Below, one piece after another: positions 58,921-64,000 of a stretch of DNA of 64,000 nucleotides (its first letter is position 1; each line of letters starts with the position of its first letter). The notes beneath the pieces are model-generated. The model saw nothing but the letters and a program-made list of their open reading frames with translations. It did not search any database and had not been told where the DNA came from. The translations under genes were made by a program, and so were the position numbers. Origin of the DNA: Blasia pusilla (taxonomy: Eukaryota; Marchantiophyta; Marchantiopsida; Blasiales); NCBI GenBank assembly GCA_050084515.1, contig CM114273.1, positions 29,760,001 through 29,824,000 on the forward strand, written 5' to 3'.

Positions 58921-59490
58921 TTTTATATTTACTTATTATATTATTTAAAATTTTAAAAATATAGGTTGAAAAATATTACCCGAGTGCGAATTGCGGTAGT
59001 AATTGGAAATCACTCGAGTGCAGATCACGCCCGTTGCCGCAAATCACCTGAGTGCGGATTGCACCCATCATCATAAATCATCCTAGTGCGGATCGCGCCG
59101 GTCGTCGAAAATTATCCCAGCTTGCCCTCTACGTTGTGGACGCGTTAGAACTCTATGTATGAGCTAAAAATCCTCGTAACATGAAGTCATCAACAAAAAC
59201 ATTGAGATTGAGGGACGATCTTTTTGTTGTGCTTCACTTTCTACCACTCATTAGGTCCTCCACATCTATAATATTACAACCATAAGAATTACATAAGACA
59301 ACATTTAAATCATAAGGTCACTACCAAAAGTTTCAAATCTAAAAGTGGGTGCTCCATGATGTTTTTCTTAGGGGATTGATTGCCCAAAATGACTTAATTG
59401 AGGTGTGCTCTATGGAATGAGGCCTCTCCAAGGAATCCTTCTTAGCTAAGGATCTTGCCTCCAATCCCAACTTCTTTAATACTCTATCTC
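58921..59490. other. AT-rich stretch without recognised gene
   Basis: A GTGCGGATTGC/GATCGCGCC-type short repeat (CACTCGAGTGCGG, CACCTGAGTGCGG, CATCCTAGTGCGG) recurs about every 45 bp at 58980-59110. Nothing else was recognised. Confidence 0.5.
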
Positions 59491-59499
59491 TAGGCTCTT

Positions 59500-60893
59500 G
59501 GAAGCTTATCGTTTATTAGCTATGGATAAGCGTCCATTTGGTGTTTGGCCTTTGGCTATAGGAGAGGTTCTATACCATTTGGTTAGTTGCTTCTTCTGTT
59601 TGCAATTTCATCCTCAATGCCCATTTATTTCCTCATCAATCAAAGTGGTTTTGAGGTTGTGGTACATGGGATACGCTCCACTCTTGATATTCAACTAGAG
59701 TGGGTAGCAAATTAAGACGATCTGGCTAACGTATTCAATTTAGTTTCTTGTGTATACATATTTGAGGGGTTACATTGTGTAGGAGGATAACTGGTGAGTC
59801 TAATTCCATTTGTCCGCTCCTTCTATGCTTATGATACGTCCATTATCTATTCTTGCCATGCTACTTCCAAAGAATATAGTATTCTCTAATCAACTTGTGG
59901 CACGCTTCAAGGTGATCCTATGGATGGCCCACTCTTTGTCATTGCATATATTTGTGCCCTTCAAGCATCTGCCGAAGCATTTCCATCTTGACTCTTCCCT
60001 CCTATTATTGATGGTACACATATTATAGGTCCTCCTCTTGAGGTGGTCCATGCTTATATCCATTTTGTGTCTGGGGATCTTTTATTCCAACAAAAACCAA
60101 GATCTTCCTGAGCTCTTTTCCGTTGCTACACAATCAATTCTACTGGCTTTTAGTCAATTGGTTATGGAAGGGCTTGATCAACTTCAAAAACATATCTTTG
60201 ACAATTTGCACCAAATTAACTTTTCCAACATTCTCTGAGAGACATCCTCTAATATTCATCAAGGTCGTTTGCATTCATGGGCAAGTTCAAGAGCAAGGGC
60301 ATGGCTCACTATAAATCCTCTCATTCTTCCATTTCGTCATCCTTGAAGTATATTCTTGACAACTTTCCAGTAACACCTTGAACTTCCCCATCCTTCTTTG
60401 CTAAATATGCCAAATTGTGTATGCGAGGAACCCATTGATGCAAAGAATATCCATATTCTTCATTGTCCACGTGTAGGAGAACGAATGATCACATATGATG
60501 TGATTAGAGAGGCGTTAGTATTAGTAGGCCATATTGTAGGGTACATAGTTGGGCAAGAGCATCTCCATATCCTAGCTTCAACTACACAAGCAACCTCATG
60601 TCGAAGAGCTGATCTTGTTATAGGTTGAGGTGGATTCCAAATATTGGGAGATGTGGTGGTTTCTGATCCAACACATTTTGACTTGGTGTGTTGAGCGACA
60701 CACACTAAAAGTTCAGTGGTGGAAACAACAACAAGAACCAAGGAGTTAAGTTATGTTATGAGACATACGACTGATGGATTTATTCCTTTTGCAATTGAAG
60801 TATTTGGGCATTTACATATGTCTTTTGATACTCTCTTGAAAACATGTGCTAACCCCTCCCTCGAGCATCATTACCTTGCCCCTTCTACTAGTT
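59500..60893 (+). pseudogene. LINE-like reverse transcriptase and C-terminal remnant
   Basis: The + strand across frames gives an RT palm region: STCGTLQGDPMDGPLFVIAY (about 59890), then the position of the ADDTHI catalytic motif as IDGTHIIGPP (about 60010). The C-terminal CVCEEPID..HCPRVGERM zinc-like segment follows (about 60420) and then DVVVSDPTHFDLVC and FIPFAIEVFGHLHMSFDTLL (about 60650-60840). The order is that of a non-LTR retrotransposon-type ORF. The catalytic Asp pair is damaged and several stops occur. Homology resumes after the solo LTR, at 61632-61820. Confidence 0.6.
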
Positions 60894-60897
60894 CTTC

Positions 60898-61213
60898 TGT
60901 CACGACTTTTAGGATAGATCGGCAAGATCTTGTAGAGTGCCTTCGAAGATACTGGAGGACAACCTCAAGAGGTCGTGGATGATCTACTGAGGCCACGGGT
61001 AGCCTGAGAGAACAAGTATTCCCTTCGTTTCGACTCATTTGAAGCCATTTAGAGAAACTTACTATTTCCAGTAAGTTTCCATTTGGAGTATAGTTAACTT
61101 TCCACTTTGGGAAGTGGCCCTTGACCCGTTACACAAGGTCAAGAGCCAAGGAGGTGACCTGCAATCATAGGTTACCAAAGAGAGAGCTTGGGAGAGGGAA
61201 GGGGATATACCTC

Positions 61214-61274
<61 letters not shown>

Positions 61275-61627
61275 AGAGAAAGAGAGAAAGAGAGAGAGAG
61301 AGCTCATTCTCTCTTTGTTGAACCTCTTGGCATAAGGCGGCCAAGCTATGGTCCTCCTTGCCTTGTGTGTATTACCCAAGCCTCTTATTAGGAGAGTGGG
61401 TTTGGTTTGACATGAGAAAGAGTGCACACCATGTAAAGCTTGGTGTGAGACGATGTGAGAGATCTTCTTGATTTGCAAAGAGAGAATGTGCTCTCAAGCT
61501 TTTAAGATATTTTGGTACCTCTGGTCTTGTTGTGTATATTCCATGAGTTAGCATGGGATCGTGCGTATTTGTGTGTATGTTCGGTGGCAGCGATGTATGT
61601 TGTATAGCGATTTGTATGCGTACAACA
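60898..61627 (+). mobile_element. Solo LTR-A inside LINE-like element, GA-expanded
   Basis: 730 bp, starting TGTCACGACTTTTAGG, with the exact 4-bp duplication CTTC at 60894-60897 and 61628-61631. The extra length relative to other copies comes mainly from a (GA)n run at 61217-61302. Confidence 0.9.
61217..61302. repeat. (GA)n microsatellite within LTR-A
   Basis: Pure GA to about 61270, then interrupted GA/GAAA to 61302. At the same place the other LTR-A copies have only a short GAGAGAG tract, so this run expanded after insertion. Confidence 0.95.
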
Positions 61628-61631
61628 CTTC

Positions 61632-61820
61632 TCTCTTTGTACTCACTAGTTATTTTCGGCAATGCATCTCGGTGGCCTTCCAAGGTGTATAAGCTTTGGC
61701 GTTGATTTATCAAGTGGAAGTGGTTGGGGATCGCTCACCTCGTCGTCCATTCACATTTGACCAACCACTAGTGTTCTTATCAAATTTGTTCCAAGCTATT
61801 AATCGTGTAGCTCGTTAAGT
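61632..61820 (+). pseudogene. LINE-like element, continuation after the solo LTR
   Basis: The frame gives TSLFVLTSYFRQCISVAFQG and later FTFDQPLVFLSNLFQAIN, in the expected order after the segment ending at 60893. It is the displaced 3' end of the LINE-like coding region. Confidence 0.5.
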
Positions 61821-62626
61821 TGGTGTTTGTTTTAGTTTGTTGCCATTTTCTTTTTGCATTCCACTATATATTTCTTCACTCCTTCCCTGCTTGGGATGTT
61901 ATTACTTTTCTTTGTCCTCTTTTGAAGTTTGTTACCGAAACAAAGTGGATTTTGCTTTCTAACATTGTCAACCGAAGTCAATCTAGTCCCACGATCACTC
62001 AATGCATCTCCACTCCATCAGTCCTACTTTCCCTCCCAACACATCATCATTATTTCAAAGTTGTCACTAGAATTCAAGCTTTTGAGGAAACTTACAACAT
62101 GTTTCTTTCTCTATTTTAAATTGCTTTACTTGTCCACCCTAATTAATTACGAAATTCTCTCAATTCAAAGGAATCACATTGGGAAGAGTAAGTAGTGTTG
62201 GCGCATGAGGTACATATTGCGAGACCAAAAGCCGAGGAGAAGAAGCCCCTATTCCTCAATATGAGGATGCACGATGCAAAAGATCATATGTGAACATTCG
62301 GGACCTTTCGATTCGATGCATGTGACCTAAAACAATTTTATTTCTCCACAATTTTTATGGCGAGCTCAACAAGAGAAGATACAGATGTTTTACAAAATTG
62401 AAAATGCTCAGTCTTGTCGCGGTGATTCCCTTCTCGGCAACCATCTGATGTAGAAAGCTATGGTGGTCTTCTAGTCTCGCAGCACTTTGTGAGTTATTGT
62501 GTTGGGAGGGCCTTCTTACACAAAGACAAGAGTCTTCCGTGGGAAATCCCAAGGGTTCTACGCAAGTTAGACAGTTTAAAGGTGTCAGATCACTTTCATG
62601 AATGATCCCCTCAGTTGTCTGATTCC

Positions 62627-62708
62627 AGTTTTATGTCTCCACAGATGTATGACATTCCGATTTTGTATCTCCACAAATGTATGACATTCCAATTTTGTAT
62701 CTCCACGG
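62627..62708. repeat. 32-bp tandem repeat, about 2.5 units
   Basis: CTCCACA-type phrases recur at 62637, 62669 and 62701, linked by ATGTATGACATTCC and TTTTGTAT. The period is 32 bp. Confidence 0.85.
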
Positions 62709-62709
62709 A

Positions 62710-64000
62710 TATTGTGCGGACCAAATGGCTTAGACCCGTGAAACATCTGAGTTTCTTGAGTAGAAGGTGATTTTCTTGCTCCGGAAGGATTCTCCCCACT
62801 TTGTATGGTCGAAAGGTGTGCATGCACTTGGCAAACCTTTCGCGATTTCACGGTCATCATCCAATGCCGTCGGAATCAATCGTACTTCCAGGGATTTGAG
62901 AATGGCCTGTTCGATTGTCGTCTGTATGGAAATGCTCTCACGGACTTGTTGAACACCGTCGGTGAGAGCATTCTCAAGGTGTCAAGAATAGTGCGAACTT
63001 CTCCTTTCCCCTCCTTTCTTTCGCTCGAGTTGTGTACTCGAGCGAAAGACCTGATCCCTATGTGTATTACCAACTCGGCGCTCTCCTCACGCAAGCGAAC
63101 GTACGAGCGGAGAGTACGGGTCGCCGTAGGGGAAACGCAGCCAAGCAATCTCTCAGTGGAATGAAGGAAGGTGAATTCGGAAAGCTCCCGAATCGCGTGT
63201 CCGTGGAATTGCCACTGCCGAGTCGCGACCTTTTTTCGGCTTTGAAGCACGGCCACGCGCGAGCGATGGCAGAATGCAGCTTTGGGAGGAGACAGCGTCG
63301 GTAATTGGTCGACGATAAAGAGTGGGCCCTCTGAGTTCCTCCAACTGTCGTGTCTTCCTACCCTTCCCATGATTGAGATTGCAAACCCTTGTCGAGAGGA
63401 TCACGTTCTGTCAAGTAGCGCGTCCGCGTAGGGAATCCGTAATAAAAGAACCGGCTTGTGGCCGATGTGCATGCTGCCAACCGATATGGTACTAGTCATT
63501 ATGGTTGAAAGCGTCCTTCGTGGTGTGGGGAGTGCTGCGGCGAGAGCCTGATGACTGCTCCGGGAGTTCTTCGCTGGGGAGCGGGCCATAAGAGACTTAC
63601 CTGCCGCTTCACAAGTGCTGGGCCGTGGCTTACGGAGCTGTGATTTATCATGATGTCTTCTCTCGCCAAGAACGTTTCTATCGTGGGCCAATTGTGTGCC
63701 TGATTTCAACTATGCTAATGATGGTTATAGCAGTACTGATACGGTTGCATATAGCGGTATCGAAATCAAGCCCGCAGATCCCCGGGAGGGCGTTTACTGC
63801 GGGCAAAGAGTAGGGCCCCCTTATCCCATCCATCCAGGGAGTAGAGAGAAAGGACGCGAGGTGGAATGGGGAAAATGCGTTGATGCGACATACAGAGGTT
63901 GGCGGCGGTAGAATTGCAGGAGATTGGGAAGGAGATCAGATGTACAGTTTAGGGCATTGAGGATTTATCCATGTGGGAGGAGGAACTGTGGATTCGGTGA
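62710..64000. other. GC-richer end of window, no gene recognised
   Basis: The base composition resembles the gene island at 20.4-26 kb. Frames of up to 164 codons overlap on opposite strands and match no family. It may be the flank of a gene beyond the window. Confidence 0.4.
63018..63048. repeat. Perfect 12-bp inverted repeat, 7-nt loop
   Basis: The arms CTTTCGCTCGAG and CTCGAGCGAAAG are separated by TTGTGTA. It would form a short stable hairpin. Function is unknown. Confidence 0.9.

Noticed and set aside
62876-63370. 164-codon minus-strand frame
   Set aside because: No recognised domain, overlapped by + frames of similar length; not enough to call a gene.

Overview
The window reads as land-plant nuclear DNA. 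Two genes look host-encoded: a PADRE/DUF4228 protein (21722-22276, +) and a multi-exon, GPI-anchored, nepenthesin-type aspartic protease (44702-48219, -). Both are embryophyte-type families. Almost everything else is transposon wreckage, microsatellites and satellite-like arrays. The mixture (Ty3/gypsy, Ty1/copia, CACTA-like, Helitron and LINE remnants) would suit a non-seed plant such as a bryophyte or lycophyte, but that is only an inference from the look of the element families; nothing here fixes the species.

The most interesting content is a Ty3/gypsy family whose pol carries a cytosine-5 DNA methyltransferase (C5-MTase) domain between the protease and the reverse transcriptase. Copy 1 lies on + at 10.79-13.40 kb (protease, C5-MTase, RT). 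Copy 2 lies on - at 31.5-27.2 kb (leader, gag-like, protease, C5-MTase). Both are broken by stops and frameshifts, yet both keep the motif I core, the catalytic Pro-Cys-Gln and an ENV-like motif VI. A third fragment on - at 5.33-2.79 kb holds the 3' half of a gypsy pol: RNase H end, integrase and a C-terminal PHD finger. Its neighbourhood (a leader homologous to that of copy 2) suggests the same family. If so, the intact element encoded both a DNA methylation writer and a histone-tail reader.

Layout: 0-5.3 kb, copia RNase H remnant, LTR-A pieces and the gypsy integrase/PHD fragment split by a solo LTR. 5.3-10.8 kb, CACTA-like element with GA/CT microsatellites. 10.8-13.4 kb, C5-MTase gypsy copy 1. 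13.4-17.6 kb, solo LTR-B and several inverted repeats. 17.6-20.4 kb, AT-rich filler. 20.4-26.5 kb, GC-rich gene island with the PADRE gene. 27.2-31.5 kb, C5-MTase gypsy copy 2. 33-34 kb, integrase and LINE scraps. 35.5-37.9 kb, tandem satellite-like array. 38-40.6 kb, decayed unknown coding region. 41.1-42.1 kb, telomere-like degenerate array. 44.7-48.2 kb, aspartic protease gene. 48.8-49.5 kb, Helitron helicase end. 50.4-51.4 kb, solo LTR-B. 51.6-52.0 kb, captured UBP6-type ubiquitin-like domain. 53.5-57 kb, Helitron Rep N-terminal remnants. 57.7-61.8 kb, chromodomain integrase and LINE, each interrupted by a solo LTR-A. 62-64 kb, GC-richer sequence with no recognised gene.

Three full-length solo copies of one LTR family (LTR-A, about 0.63-0.73 kb) each carry an exact 4-bp target duplication and each sits inside an older transposon, so the relative order of insertion can be read directly.
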